A DNA stretch of 64,000 bases from UBA2336 sp965227265. GTDB lineage: Bacteria > Bacteroidota > Bacteroidia > Cytophagales > Cyclobacteriaceae. The stretch lies in assembly GCA_965227265.1 (NCBI GenBank), contig OZ245738.1:3472001-3536000 (forward strand), read 5' to 3'. A program made the position numbers and the translations under genes. Every line of letters starts with the position of its first letter. The stretch's first letter is position 1. The notes under the pieces were generated by a model that saw only the letters and a program-made list of their open reading frames with translations, was not told the DNA's origin and did not search any database. This document shows, piece after piece, positions 1-8,370 of this stretch.

Positions 1-556
1 TGGAAAAGGATGAATTAATTCGAACCGACTTCTCAACCCCAACAAAATCTGAGCTCAACTTGTCAGCGACAGAAAATGGAGCCAAGGCCAATTCAAATTC
101 GCGATCAGCAGTTCGATGCGTAGTAATAACCCGATAAATATTCTCTTTACGAGAATGAAAGTTATCAAACGTGCTCACATAGAAATAGAGTGTAATCAGC
201 AGCAGGCTAACAGACATACCAATGGCCAACCCAACAGCGTTAACAATGGAAAAATATTTATGCTTGTAGAGATTACGCGCAGCTATTTTAAAGTAATTGT
301 TTAGAATAGCCATTGAAAAAGAGGACGATGAAAGGTCGCTAATGTTAACCTGCTGCTTTCTGCGCCTGACCGCATACGAAAACATAAGGGAGAGAACCTG
401 TTTCCAGTACAACCATTTTGTAGCAAATACTGATTTGTCTTTCAGATTCAGGTAAAACAATTCGTCAAGATCACCTAACAAGTCATTCACTTTTGCCTGA
501 CCGCAATACCACTCAAACAGTTTGCGGGCAAGCTTTGGAGGTTGAAGCTGCTTCAT
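1..556 (-). CDS. ABC transporter permease, FtsX/MacB type (3' part missing)
   Basis: Runs off the left edge; only the first 185 codons are present. Translation from the ATG at 556 gives a soluble N-terminal part (about residues 1-75, with LFEWYCGQAKVNDLLGDLDE) that matches the 'permease prefix' domain seen on Bacteroidetes FtsX permeases, then the NNYFKIAARNLYKHKYFS lead-in and a first membrane helix near residues 104-128 (VNAVGLAIGMSVSLLLITLY), followed by the start of a MacB-like periplasmic domain. Complete family members are about 800 residues with further FtsX helices. The start codon overlaps the stop of the upstream padR gene by 4 bp (ATGA), so the two are probably translationally coupled. 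Likely role: inner-membrane permease of a MacB-like exporter or lipoprotein-handling complex, substrate unknown; no ATPase gene is visible here. Confidence 0.8.
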   Translation of the reverse strand, partial: MKQLQPPKLARKLFEWYCGQAKVNDLLGDLDELFYLNLKDKSVFATKWLYWKQVLSLMFSYAVRRRKQQVNISDLSSSSFSMAILNNYFKIAARNLYKHKYFSIVNAVGLAIGMSVSLLLITLYFYVSTFDNFHSRKENIYRVITTHRTADREFELALAPFSVADKLSSDFVGVEKSVRINSSFS

Positions 557-879
557 TTAACAGACAGTTTAACTTTGGAAAGACTCCACAATTCATCGCG
601 CAGGCTCTTGCTTTCAGCAACTGCTTTTTTACCTGCTTGTGTTATTTCATAATAGCGTTTACTTCGGCCACCGCGTTCCTGTGTTGCACCACCCAGCCAG
701 GATTTTAAAAACCCTTTTTCTTCAAGTCTTGTAATGGTTGAATGGAGTGCTCCAATACTAATGCTGCGATTACATCTTAATTCAATGTCTTGTTGAATAG
801 AAACTCCGTAAGCTTCTTCGCCTAACGAGGCGACAGTAAGCAGAACAAGCTCTTCAAATTCTCCGAGGTAAGTTTTCAT
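553..879 (-). CDS. PadR family transcriptional regulator
   Basis: About 108 residues with the PadR winged-helix pattern: the N-terminus MKTYLGEFEELVLL, the helix region EEAYGVSIQQDIE, the recognition stretch ISIGALHSTITRLEEKGFL, and the wing GGRSKRYYEITQAGKKAV. I chose the ATG at 879 because it gives the canonical family N-terminus; a TTG at 900 would add seven residues. It sits directly upstream of, and overlaps, a FtsX-type permease gene. Paired PadR/permease genes are common in this phylum, so it probably represses this transporter operon and perhaps itself. The signal it senses cannot be read from the sequence. Confidence 0.88.
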   Translation of the reverse strand: MKTYLGEFEELVLLTVASLGEEAYGVSIQQDIELRCNRSISIGALHSTITRLEEKGFLKSWLGGATQERGGRSKRYYEITQAGKKAVAESKSLRDELWSLSKVKLSVK

Positions 880-963
880 AGAAAGTAATTCATATGCCAA
901 GTAACGGAGGGTTTGTTTATTTGTTTCTGTTTTTCAGAAGAAATTTTTGAGATTTTTTTGAAC

Positions 964-1060
964 TGTACACTTTTGTAAAAACTGCTGTTCATTTTTCAAC
1001 ACTTTTTGAAAATCCGAACAGGCCAATCTGCTATTCTGAATTAATTAAAGCGTTTGTACA
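964..1060. promoter_or_regulatory. possible operator region between padR and the 99-residue membrane protein gene
   Basis: The 205-bp divergent gap holds two TGTACA palindromes (964-969 and 1055-1060, the second extended to TTGTACAA) and a TGAAC/GTTCA inverted repeat (959-963, 987-991). PadR proteins bind short dyads in front of their own genes, so these are candidate operators. This is inference from symmetry only. Confidence 0.2.
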
Positions 1061-1105
1061 ATTCTGAATGATTTTTGTCTTCGATGAAGCATAAAACTTT
1101 ATGCC

Positions 1106-1405
1106 ATGACACGATCTACTACAAAGTCGGGAACAAACACTGTCCTCATCGTCTTGCTGATACTTTTTACGTTTCCAATCTGGATCGGAATTGCGGGCGG
1201 ATTATTCGGATTGGTAATAGGATTGATGGGTGCTGCGATTGGAATTGTCGCTGGTGTGTTCGGAGCCGTAATTGGTGGATTTGGCGGACTAGTCGGAGGT
1301 ATCTTCGGAGGTTGGCATGGAGCATTCGGATGCAATGTGTTTATCGCAATCGCACTTGTGTTTGCGATCGTAATGCTTACACGCTCGCGCGAACGTAAAC
1401 GATAG
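1106..1405 (+). CDS. small glycine-zipper membrane protein, unknown function
   Basis: Ninety-nine residues. A hydrophobic start (about residues 13-37) runs into a long Gly-rich stretch with G every three or four residues (about 27-70), then a second helix near 78-92 ending in a basic tail (RSRERKR). The spacing of glycines suggests tightly packed membrane helices or a glycine-zipper oligomer. I prefer this frame over the two overlapping alternatives because it gives a coherent membrane protein; the opposite-strand reading is Pro-rich simply because Gly codons reverse-complement to Pro codons. Divergent from padR. No family recognised with certainty. Confidence 0.6.
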   Translation: MTRSTTKSGTNTVLIVLLILFTFPIWIGIAGGLFGLVIGLMGAAIGIVAGVFGAVIGGFGGLVGGIFGGWHGAFGCNVFIAIALVFAIVMLTRSRERKR

Positions 1406-1406
1406 G

Positions 1407-1793
1407 TTAGCTTACCGGATGCTTGTTATACAACCCTGAATTTAAAAAATATTGACTGTATACAGGATAGCGTCTTATGAGAAGAAGCACCGGGCGTTTT
1501 CCTTTTGAAAAATCTACTTTATAATAAAACTCATACCCTTTCGTAACGCGAACATCTTTACGCAAGATGTACCACTCTTTATCATGCGGATTAAGAACCT
1601 TGACCATTACATGATATAATCCGGGATTGCTTTTTATTCGAACAAAAGATTTTGGCTGCGTGGTGCGAAGCTTTCCGTTGATGTAAACTTGTAGAGCAGA
1701 GTTTTTATCCGTTTGAATGGAGATGCCTGATATATAGGCAAAAGCAGAATGCACAGAGGCAACTAAAATAAGCATTACGATCCACCGCTTCAT
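1407..1793 (-). CDS. secreted protein of unknown function with a PEGA-like beta region
   Basis: One hundred and twenty-eight residues with a clear signal peptide (about 1-19, ending SVHSAFA). The mature part contains a beta-rich segment (ALQVYINGKLRTTQPKSFVR, then PGLYHVMVKVLN) resembling the surface beta-sandwich modules that Bacteroidetes place in DUF4476-type or PEGA-type proteins. No catalytic motif. Converges with the glycine-rich membrane protein gene with a one-base gap. Function unknown; export is well supported. Confidence 0.6.
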   Translation of the reverse strand: MKRWIVMLILVASVHSAFAYISGISIQTDKNSALQVYINGKLRTTQPKSFVRIKSNPGLYHVMVKVLNPHDKEWYILRKDVRVTKGYEFYYKVDFSKGKRPVLLLIRRYPVYSQYFLNSGLYNKHPVS

Positions 1794-1891
1794 ACAACTT
1801 CGTTTTCATAATAAATACAACCTTCATGCCACAATGCGGCAATTAGCTGATGGTAATAAAACGAAATTGTTAAGCGTAATGTTGTAAATGC

Positions 1892-2875
1892 CTAATTGAG
1901 CTTCATTTCGGCCTTCATGCCTTTTATGAAGTTGTTAAGCGCTTGTTGCCACGTAGTATCAGCGTCCCACTTGGTGCTTAGAAAAACATTTCCGGAATCA
2001 ATATGCCGAACGTAAAATTTGTAAACTTCTGTATCTGCAGGAATATTTTTTAACTGCATTTCATCAGCCGGATACGTTACGGAGACAAAAGCGCTTTCAG
2101 ATTGGGTAACCGGATACCCTAAAATATCTTTGGCTACTCCGCTTGGCGCGTGCACAACGCAAAGCACATACAAAAAACCTTTATTGCGCAGATCCTTATC
2201 AGCAACGGTGTTATCCGTAATTTGATAGCGAAGCGGATAAGCTTTAAAGATTTCCGTAAGCTGCTTTGTCGAAACACTATCGATAAATTTTGGAACCGCC
2301 AGGTTGTCAACCTTAAGATCGTAAGTATACGTTTCGCTGCGTGTTCCTTCAATAATTTTTATCGGCAACTCGGTTTCTGCTGCCTCGTTGATGAGTAAAT
2401 TCTTCTTTTGATAACCAGAAAGTGCGGTGCGATAGATATCATTCATCAGCTGCGATAATGATGATGAATTCACATTCCATCCAGGTTGACCTGGATTTAC
2501 AAAGTCAGCTTTACCATTATACAATGTGATGTAACAGGATACTCCAGTAAATTTCTTTTGAATGAAAATCAAACCTGTAATCTCGCGTTTGGTCAGGTAT
2601 TTATTGTAAGCCTTCTCAGCATCGCCTCCCGCCAGTACGCGATCGGTTTCAAAATAACCTAATGCATCAATGCCCGCCCGGATAAGTCCCTCGTGAATGG
2701 TTGTGATTTCTGCTGGAGTAATGTTGGGACTATAAAAAACGATAGAACGCCTGCTCATCACTTCTTCCGGAAAAGCACCGCTTTTCAAACGAGAGATTAG
2801 TACTTCCTCCGAAAGAAACTGTCCCTTTACAAAACAAGGCAGCAAACAAAAAACAAGTAAAACGAGTCTCATCAT
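1892..2875 (-). CDS. exported protein of unknown function
   Basis: About 327 residues from the ATG at 2875, chosen because it puts a normal signal peptide at the N-terminus (MMRLVLLVFCLLPCFVKGQ); an upstream start would add 12 non-signal residues. The mature part is mixed alpha/beta with no motif I recognise. The segment SIVFYSPNITPAEITTIHEG may be a periplasmic alpha/beta domain. It lies 40 bp downstream of the Rieske protein gene on the same strand, so the two are likely cotranscribed. Function unknown. Confidence 0.6.
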   Translation of the reverse strand: MMRLVLLVFCLLPCFVKGQFLSEEVLISRLKSGAFPEEVMSRRSIVFYSPNITPAEITTIHEGLIRAGIDALGYFETDRVLAGGDAEKAYNKYLTKREITGLIFIQKKFTGVSCYITLYNGKADFVNPGQPGWNVNSSSLSQLMNDIYRTALSGYQKKNLLINEAAETELPIKIIEGTRSETYTYDLKVDNLAVPKFIDSVSTKQLTEIFKAYPLRYQITDNTVADKDLRNKGFLYVLCVVHAPSGVAKDILGYPVTQSESAFVSVTYPADEMQLKNIPADTEVYKFYVRHIDSGNVFLSTKWDADTTWQQALNNFIKGMKAEMKLN

Positions 2876-2915
2876 GACTAAATGCAAGCAGTGGCCTGGT
2901 ATTTTAAGCAAGGTA

Positions 2916-3236
2916 TTAAATGCCTATAAAAAAACCTGAATCGTCAATTTTAATAGGATACGTTTTCAAATCCCGGGAACGGGAAGACAGCTCCTGGCCC
3001 GTTTGCAAACTGAAGCAATAACTGTGCAGCGGACAAATAATTTCTCCGAGATAATTAATAGTACCCAGACTTAGCGAAGCACCACTGTGCGTACACGAAT
3101 CCTGAACTGCGAAGAAGCGCTTATTCGCATTCACCAAACAAATACGTTGACCATTCGCGATAACCAGTTGCGGTTTGTTATTCAGCAAACGCTGTAATGC
3201 TTCCTCTTCTCCTGAAAATATTTTCAGCCATTCCAT
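2916..3236 (-). CDS. Rieske [2Fe-2S] domain protein
   Basis: One hundred and six residues, a single Rieske domain. The two cluster-binding boxes are visible: C48-T-H50 and C68-P-L-H71, with the conserved GASLSLG after the first box. This is the small soluble type that serves as an electron carrier (nitrite-reductase small-subunit/biphenyl-dioxygenase ferredoxin-like), not a membrane-anchored bc1 subunit, since it has no N-terminal helix. No oxygenase partner is next to it. Divergent from the M20 amidohydrolase gene across about 50 bp. Cytoplasmic role unknown. Confidence 0.85.
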   Translation of the reverse strand: MEWLKIFSGEEEALQRLLNNKPQLVIANGQRICLVNANKRFFAVQDSCTHSGASLSLGTINYLGEIICPLHSYCFSLQTGQELSSRSRDLKTYPIKIDDSGFFIGI

Positions 3237-3286
3237 ACTTTGGCGAAGATCATCTTTTTTCTCAACTTGATTGCAAACATTTTGAT

Positions 3287-4594
3287 ATGCTGAGATTTTC
3301 TTTATTCACAGTTTATTTTCTAATAGTAAGCATTTCATTTGCACAAGTGAGTTCTTCGCTGCAAACTAAAATAGATAAGCAGGCAAAGGATATTGAACCG
3401 CGCATGATCGAGTGGCGTAGAAACTTTCATCAAAATCCGGAACTCTCAAATCGTGAAATTAAAACAGCCGCAAAAATTGCAGAGCATCTTAAAGCGTTAG
3501 GCATTGAAGTGCAAACAGGAGTTGCGCATACGGGAATTGTTGGAATTTTAAAAGGCGGTAAGCCAGGACCTGTTATCGCGCTCCGAGCTGATATGGATGC
3601 ATTGCCCGTAACCGAACGAAACGATTTGCCTTTTGCATCAAAAGAGAGGGCAACATTTAATGGACAGGAGACAGGAGTAATGCATGCCTGCGGACATGAT
3701 GCGCATGTTGCTATACTCATGGGTGTTGCAGAAATTCTTTCAAAGAATAAAAATGAGTTGAAAGGAACAGTCAAATTCATTTTTCAACCGGCTGAAGAAG
3801 GCGCTCCGGCAGGTGAGAAGGGCGGAGCGGGCTACATGGTTGAACAAGGCGTACTTGAAAATCCAAAAGTGGATGTGATTTTTGGATTACATGTTCGCTC
3901 GATTACTAAACTTGGCGTGATTGAATATCGCCCGAAAGGATTTATGGCAGCATCTGATTGGTTTACCATTAAAGTTATTGGGAGGCAAGCTCACGGTTCA
4001 CGGCCTTGGCTAGGTGTTGATCCGATTGTTGTGTCATCACAGATCATTGCCGGACTTCAAACTATTGTAAGTCGCCAGACGGATATTACACTGGCAGCTG
4101 CTGTGATCAGTATTGGCCGGATTAATTCAGGTATTCGCGAGAACATTATCCCGGAAACACTCGAAATGTCGGGGACGATCAGAACGTTTGACCCCGAAAT
4201 GCAAAAGCTTATTCACGAGAAAATAAAATTAACCGCGATAAATATTGCAGAAAGCTCCGGTGCACGCGCAGAAGTAAAGATTGATAAAAAAATGCCGGTG
4301 ACGTATAATGACGAAAAGTTAACGCGCCAACTGATAAGTAGTTTGCAACGTGCCGCAGGAGAAAGCAATGTTGTGGAGATCACTCCCGATACAGGCTCAG
4401 AAGATTTTGCGTATTACTTAGAAAAAGTGCCGGGGATGTTTTTCTTTGTCGGAGCATGTCCGCCCGATGTTGATCCTGCAAAAGCGTCATCACATCACAC
4501 ACCTGATTTCATAATGGACGAACGTAGCATGTTAGTTGGATTGAAAGCCATGCTTCAGATTACACTTGATTACATGAATGCTCCCAAGAAATAG
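3287..4594 (+). CDS. M20 family exported amidohydrolase (N-acyl-amino acid hydrolase type)
   Basis: Start at the ATG at 3287 gives 435 residues with a signal peptide (MLRFSLFTVYFLIVSISFAQ); longer reading upstream would bury it. M20D family features: RADMDALPVTE, the metal-ligand run MHACGHDAH (Cys135/His137), PAEEG (Glu170-171), FGLHV (His202) and a late SSHHTPDF. The use of Cys as a metal ligand is typical of the hippurate/IAA-amino-acid hydrolase branch. Likely cleaves N-acylated amino acids or peptides in the periplasm, feeding amino-acid uptake. Divergent from the Rieske gene, and its stop abuts the stop of the convergent lipoprotein gene with no spacer. Confidence 0.88.
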   Translation: MLRFSLFTVYFLIVSISFAQVSSSLQTKIDKQAKDIEPRMIEWRRNFHQNPELSNREIKTAAKIAEHLKALGIEVQTGVAHTGIVGILKGGKPGPVIALRADMDALPVTERNDLPFASKERATFNGQETGVMHACGHDAHVAILMGVAEILSKNKNELKGTVKFIFQPAEEGAPAGEKGGAGYMVEQGVLENPKVDVIFGLHVRSITKLGVIEYRPKGFMAASDWFTIKVIGRQAHGSRPWLGVDPIVVSSQIIAGLQTIVSRQTDITLAAAVISIGRINSGIRENIIPETLEMSGTIRTFDPEMQKLIHEKIKLTAINIAESSGARAEVKIDKKMPVTYNDEKLTRQLISSLQRAAGESNVVEITPDTGSEDFAYYLEKVPGMFFFVGACPPDVDPAKASSHHTPDFIMDERSMLVGLKAMLQITLDYMNAPKK

Positions 4595-4954
4595 TTAATC
4601 TTCTGTTGGGGCTACAACCTCCTGAATACAGGTAATTTTCACAACTGGCCCAGCCATACAAATGCTCGCACTTCCTGTTTCTTCATAAGAAATTCTTACC
4701 CGTTTGCCATTGACGAACTCAAAGCCATAAAGCGGGTCCTCCGTGATTTCTTTAGGAAGAGGCGGGGTTCCGCAAAATAAAAGTTGGCGCACGGGTTCCA
4801 GGCGTGATCCATCTTCAAGCTCAAAAACATATCCACAACCATCTAATCCTGTAAGATCTTTAATCGTAGCATAGGTTGAGCAAGTGTTCGTATCATCATC
4901 GTTACATTGACTGATTGTAAAAACAATAAATAGAAGCAGAAGTATCCTTTTCAT
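4595..4954 (-). CDS. small lipoprotein, unknown function
   Basis: One hundred and nineteen residues with a lipoprotein signal ending in TISQC (Cys17), followed by an acidic Asp-rich linker (NDDDTNTC), the usual mark of outer-membrane-exported lipoproteins in this phylum. Four to five further cysteines in the mature part (C25, C40, C61 and later ones) could form disulfides. No known fold recognised. Its stop codon touches the stop of the M20 gene. Confidence 0.62.
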   Translation of the reverse strand: MKRILLLLFIVFTISQCNDDDTNTCSTYATIKDLTGLDGCGYVFELEDGSRLEPVRQLLFCGTPPLPKEITEDPLYGFEFVNGKRVRISYEETGSASICMAGPVVKITCIQEVVAPTED

Positions 4955-5003
4955 GGTATGTCTTTAGTGATTAGACACAATTCCTGAGAAATACGTTGGA
5001 ATA

Positions 5004-5816
5004 CTATTCGTACATATCCTTCATCCGCTTTTGCGAATAGATAACGATGCGTGACACAAGGCCGGGAAAGAAACGAATCAGGAAAGCATTGAGCTTACCC
5101 ATTACCGTAAGAATGGTTCTGAAATTGCGTTTCCGGATTGCTTTCAGAATAGCTTTTGCAACCTCCTCACGGGTTTGTTGTAGGTATGCAGGTCGCTTAG
5201 CAACGGGAACGAGCTCACCCTTTGCATTCAATACCCGCTTATCGTCTTCATTTTGTGTAAAGCCAACATGGACAACACCAACATGCACTCCCGTTCCATC
5301 CAATTCAATCCGCATGGATTGCGCGAGCGCAGTAAGTGCCATCTTTCCGGCACTATAGGCTGAGCCGGTAGGCATACCGTGAAGTCCGGCTGCGCTGGAA
5401 ATGAACGTGATGCTTCCTTTGGATTCTTTAATATAAGGTAGAGCTTTCCAGGCGGGGAAGGCTGATCCATTAATGTTGCTGTGAATAATATCTGCAAAAA
5501 CTTCGGGTTGTAAGCGATCAAAGCGTTCACGCATGCTCACACTGGCGTTGGTGATAAGAATATCAAGCTTCCCATAAGCCTCAATCGTTTTGTTGATGAG
5601 GTTATCACAATCTGAAATTTTTGTGATATCGCACGAAACGGCAATCACATCATATCCTTTGGACTTAAATTCAGCATATGCTTTTTCAAGGCGTTCAGAA
5701 TTTCTCCCATTCAATACAACTTTTGCACCCTGCGCACAAAGTTCCAACGCGGTAGCTTTTCCAATGCCCATTCCGGAGCCCGTAACAATTGCAACCTTAT
5801 CTTTAAAGTATGACAC
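5004..5816 (-). CDS. short-chain dehydrogenase/reductase
   Basis: Two hundred and seventy residues, full-length classical SDR. Cofactor loop TGSGMGIG (12-19), NAS at 90-92 replacing the usual NNA(G), catalytic Ser near 140-141, Tyr154 and Lys158 in YSAGK. The R-N pair after beta-2 (NGRNSERL) suggests NADP(H). A hydrophobic/basic C-terminal tail (LNAFLIRFFPGLVSRIVIY) may associate with membrane, as in some ketoreductases acting on lipids. Substrate unknown. Faces the same direction as the epimerase-like gene upstream, separated from it by a palindromic repeat element. Confidence 0.88.
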   Translation of the reverse strand: MSYFKDKVAIVTGSGMGIGKATALELCAQGAKVVLNGRNSERLEKAYAEFKSKGYDVIAVSCDITKISDCDNLINKTIEAYGKLDILITNASVSMRERFDRLQPEVFADIIHSNINGSAFPAWKALPYIKESKGSITFISSAAGLHGMPTGSAYSAGKMALTALAQSMRIELDGTGVHVGVVHVGFTQNEDDKRVLNAKGELVPVAKRPAYLQQTREEVAKAILKAIRKRNFRTILTVMGKLNAFLIRFFPGLVSRIVIYSQKRMKDMYE

Positions 5817-5837
5817 GTAAATCTATTTTATTCAAAC

Positions 5838-5914
5838 CGTCATGCTGAACGAAGTGAACCATCCCCGATTCAGTGCACGAATATGGGGATTCTTCGCTGA
5901 CGCTCAGAATGACG
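5838..5914. repeat. imperfect palindromic repeat element, copy 1 of 3
   Basis: A 77-bp element starting CGTCATGCTGA and ending CTCAGAATGACG, with inner arms CATCCCC and GGGGATTCTTCG and the core CAGTGCACGA. Related copies are at 10040-10118 and 19828-19907. It fills the gap between the SDR gene and the stop of the upstream epimerase-like gene, so the transcript would fold into a long hairpin between two tandem coding regions. Related sequences starting TCATCCTGAGCG are common in Bacteroidetes genomes; from memory, not searched. Confidence 0.7.
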
Positions 5915-5916
5915 TA

Positions 5917-6906
5917 CTATTTATTCAAATAATCATTAGCCTTCAACCAGTCAAACGATTGTTTAATTCCAATTTCAACCGGAGTTTGCGGAAGACCCAA
6001 TTCTTTTCTGGCTTTAGCCGGACTATAATAATGTTCATCACTTGCAATCCGTGAAAGCGGATAACTTACAGCAGGTGCTTTACCCGTAATTTTTCCCATG
6101 AGCGAACCAATGTGCCCGTAAAGTTTTGCAAAGCCTGATGGAATTGCAAGTGTAGGTGACTTCACGCCAATCGTTGAAGAAATCTTTGAGAAAATCTCTT
6201 TATAAGAAAGATTTTCATTGCCTAAAATGTAGCACTCACCAACTCTTCCTTGTGTTAATGCATTGGCCATCGCAATCGCAGCATCTTTTGCGCAGAGATA
6301 ATTTCTTCCACCGTTTGTATAGCCTGGAACTTTGCCTTTATACAATGCAACGATCATCGCGCCTGAACTTGGCGTGGAGTCATATGGACCAAACATAAAC
6401 GTTGGATTCACAACAACAGCAGGTAGGCCATTTTTTTTAACCTCTTCCAACACAACTTGCATGGCTTTGTACTTCGAGTCCATGTAATCCAAACCGTAGG
6501 TCGCAGATTTATAGGGATTTCCTTCAACACCTGGTTGTTCTTTAGATCCAAAACCAAATGAGTTGGCCGTGCCTACATAGATCAAACGTTGAATCTTGTT
6601 CTTATAAACTGCCTGAATAATATTCTTTGTACCGTCAATGTTTACTTTATTGATGATCTCCGATCGGATCGGCCAAACCGCGGTGCTTGCTGCACAATGA
6701 ATAATGGCATCACAGCCTTGAGCTGATTTAATAACCTCATCAACATTCAAAAGATTGCCCGCAAACTTTTCGATCGTTAAGCCTTCGAGTGTTATCTGTT
6801 GTCTTCCGGGCTGAACAAAAGCCCTGATCTCATGTCCGCGCGATATGAGCTCACGAACGAGATTACTCCCTAAAAGTCCATCTGCACCGGTAACAAGAAT
6901 CTTCAT
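5917..6906 (-). CDS. NAD-dependent epimerase/dehydratase (extended SDR)
   Basis: Three hundred and twenty-nine residues. N-terminal Rossmann motif TGADGLLG (6-13), catalytic Tyr141 and Lys145 in YMDSK preceded by a GTANSFG segment, and a substrate-binding C-terminal part. Overall resembles dihydroflavonol-4-reductase-like and hopanoid-associated epimerase proteins, which reduce or epimerise ketones on lipids or sugars. Specific substrate cannot be told. Same strand as the downstream SDR; possibly cotranscribed through the palindromic repeat between them. Confidence 0.85.
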   Translation of the reverse strand: MKILVTGADGLLGSNLVRELISRGHEIRAFVQPGRQQITLEGLTIEKFAGNLLNVDEVIKSAQGCDAIIHCAASTAVWPIRSEIINKVNIDGTKNIIQAVYKNKIQRLIYVGTANSFGFGSKEQPGVEGNPYKSATYGLDYMDSKYKAMQVVLEEVKKNGLPAVVVNPTFMFGPYDSTPSSGAMIVALYKGKVPGYTNGGRNYLCAKDAAIAMANALTQGRVGECYILGNENLSYKEIFSKISSTIGVKSPTLAIPSGFAKLYGHIGSLMGKITGKAPAVSYPLSRIASDEHYYSPAKARKELGLPQTPVEIGIKQSFDWLKANDYLNK

Positions 6907-6952
6907 GCTATGAATTGAACCGCAAAGATATTGCGTGTGACTTAAAACACAA

Positions 6953-8137
6953 TTATGCTACGTAAAGCACCAGACCTTTCAAATATTCACCTTCCGGATG
7001 AAACATCGAAACAGGATGATCAGGTGATTGTGTTAACTGGTAAAGAACTTTAACATCTCTTCCGGCCTGAATGGCTGCGGAAACAACGGTATCATAAAAA
7101 AGCTGACGATCTACAACCTGGGAACAGGAGAAGGTAAAAAGTATTCCGCCATTCTTGATAGCCTTTATTGCCTCTGTATTTAATCGTTGATAACCTTTCA
7201 TTGCCTGATGCCGCGCATCACGATGTTTCGCGAAAGCAGGCGGATCAAGAATGATAAGATCGTACACATCATTTTTATCTTTTAAGAATTCGAACGTATC
7301 GACAGCATAGCTTGCATGCGTTTCGGAATTGTATCCGTTTAGCTCAATGTTCTTTCGGGTAAGATCAATTGCCCTTTCGGAAGCATCAACGGAATGCACA
7401 AGCTCGGCACCACCTTTTAATGCGTAAACCGAGAAACCTCCACTGTAACAAAATGTGTTCAATACTTTTTTGCCTGACGCAAACTCACCTAATAACTTTC
7501 TGTTTTCGCGCTGATCTAAAAAGAAACCAGTCTTCTGACCTTCCTCCCAATCAACAAGAAATTTGTTTCCATGTTCCAGTACAACATGTGGCACTCCAGT
7601 CATGCCGAATAGATATCCATCTTGCTGAGCTTCTTTAACTTTTCCCGGTAGTGTGGCTTTGCTCTTATAATAAACAGCAGTCAGATTTTGTTCAAATACT
7701 TTTTGAAGAGCCTCCGAAATGATGTTTCGATCATTATGCATTCCGAATGAATGCGCCTGAACAACAGCAACGCCTTCATAGTAATCGATGATCAATCCGG
7801 GCAACCCATCGCCTTCACCATGAATTAATCGGAAAGCTGTGGTGTACTTTGAAATGATCCCAGCTTTTTCCCGTAAGGTATAAGCAGCTGAAAATTTTTC
7901 AGCGTAAAGCTCAGTCGTAGGAACAGTTTCCAGGAAGCTCAAAACGCGAACTGAAATTGACCCGTTTTGATAATGTCCATGCCCGAGCACTTTTCCAGTG
8001 GCACTGACTACCGTTACCCAATCACCATCTAGCACTGTGCCTTCAAGTTTCGCAATGGCGCCTGAAAAAATCCACGGATGGAACCGCTGGATTGAGAAAT
8101 CCTTGCCTTTTTTGAGAATAACCCGGCCTTTTATCAT
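6953..8137 (-). CDS. rlmI: class I rRNA (cytosine-C5) methyltransferase, RlmI-like
   Basis: Three hundred and ninety-four residues, full length. N-terminal PUA domain (about 1-75, starting with GRVILKKGKDFSIQRFHPWI), a middle EEHD-like region, and a C-terminal SAM methyltransferase domain with QKTGFFLDQREN, the SAM loop VLNTFCYSGGFSVYAL, DPPAFAKHR, and a Cys in FTFSCSQ that fits the catalytic nucleophile of m5C enzymes. RlmI methylates C1962 of 23S rRNA in E. coli; equivalence here is by domain order and motifs. It is the last gene before the divergent htrA-like gene. Confidence 0.87.
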   Translation of the reverse strand: MIKGRVILKKGKDFSIQRFHPWIFSGAIAKLEGTVLDGDWVTVVSATGKVLGHGHYQNGSISVRVLSFLETVPTTELYAEKFSAAYTLREKAGIISKYTTAFRLIHGEGDGLPGLIIDYYEGVAVVQAHSFGMHNDRNIISEALQKVFEQNLTAVYYKSKATLPGKVKEAQQDGYLFGMTGVPHVVLEHGNKFLVDWEEGQKTGFFLDQRENRKLLGEFASGKKVLNTFCYSGGFSVYALKGGAELVHSVDASERAIDLTRKNIELNGYNSETHASYAVDTFEFLKDKNDVYDLIILDPPAFAKHRDARHQAMKGYQRLNTEAIKAIKNGGILFTFSCSQVVDRQLFYDTVVSAAIQAGRDVKVLYQLTQSPDHPVSMFHPEGEYLKGLVLYVA

Positions 8138-8370
8138 GCCGCGAAGTACGAAAAAACAAGAGCGGTTTTCAAACTATTTGACCGGCTAAACGCGCCTTTG
8201 ACTATTGAACCAAACACCCTGACAATTCGTATTAATTATACCGTTAAAAAACGCAGGCTTGGAGAATAAGAAAGTCATGATCAGCGCGTTAAAACTGACA
8301 AAATTTCATTTCGGGTACTTCTGCCCGTTTTTTGCATACGCATTACCATTTTAAAACTGAGAATAAAATT

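Noticed and set aside
1099..1335. Pro-rich reading frame opposite the glycine-zipper gene
   Set aside because: Gly codons read backwards give Pro codons; the rightward frame forms a coherent membrane protein.
5470..5478. Perfect DnaA-box match inside the SDR gene
   Set aside because: Single site in coding DNA; such matches are expected by chance at this AT content.
5228..5530. Second frame inside the SDR gene
   Set aside because: Fully covered by the SDR frame that shows TGxxxGIG and YxxxK.
8312..8333. GGG/CCC hairpin followed by T run ahead of htrA
   Set aside because: Only a four-base stem with an eight-base loop; too weak for a terminator call.
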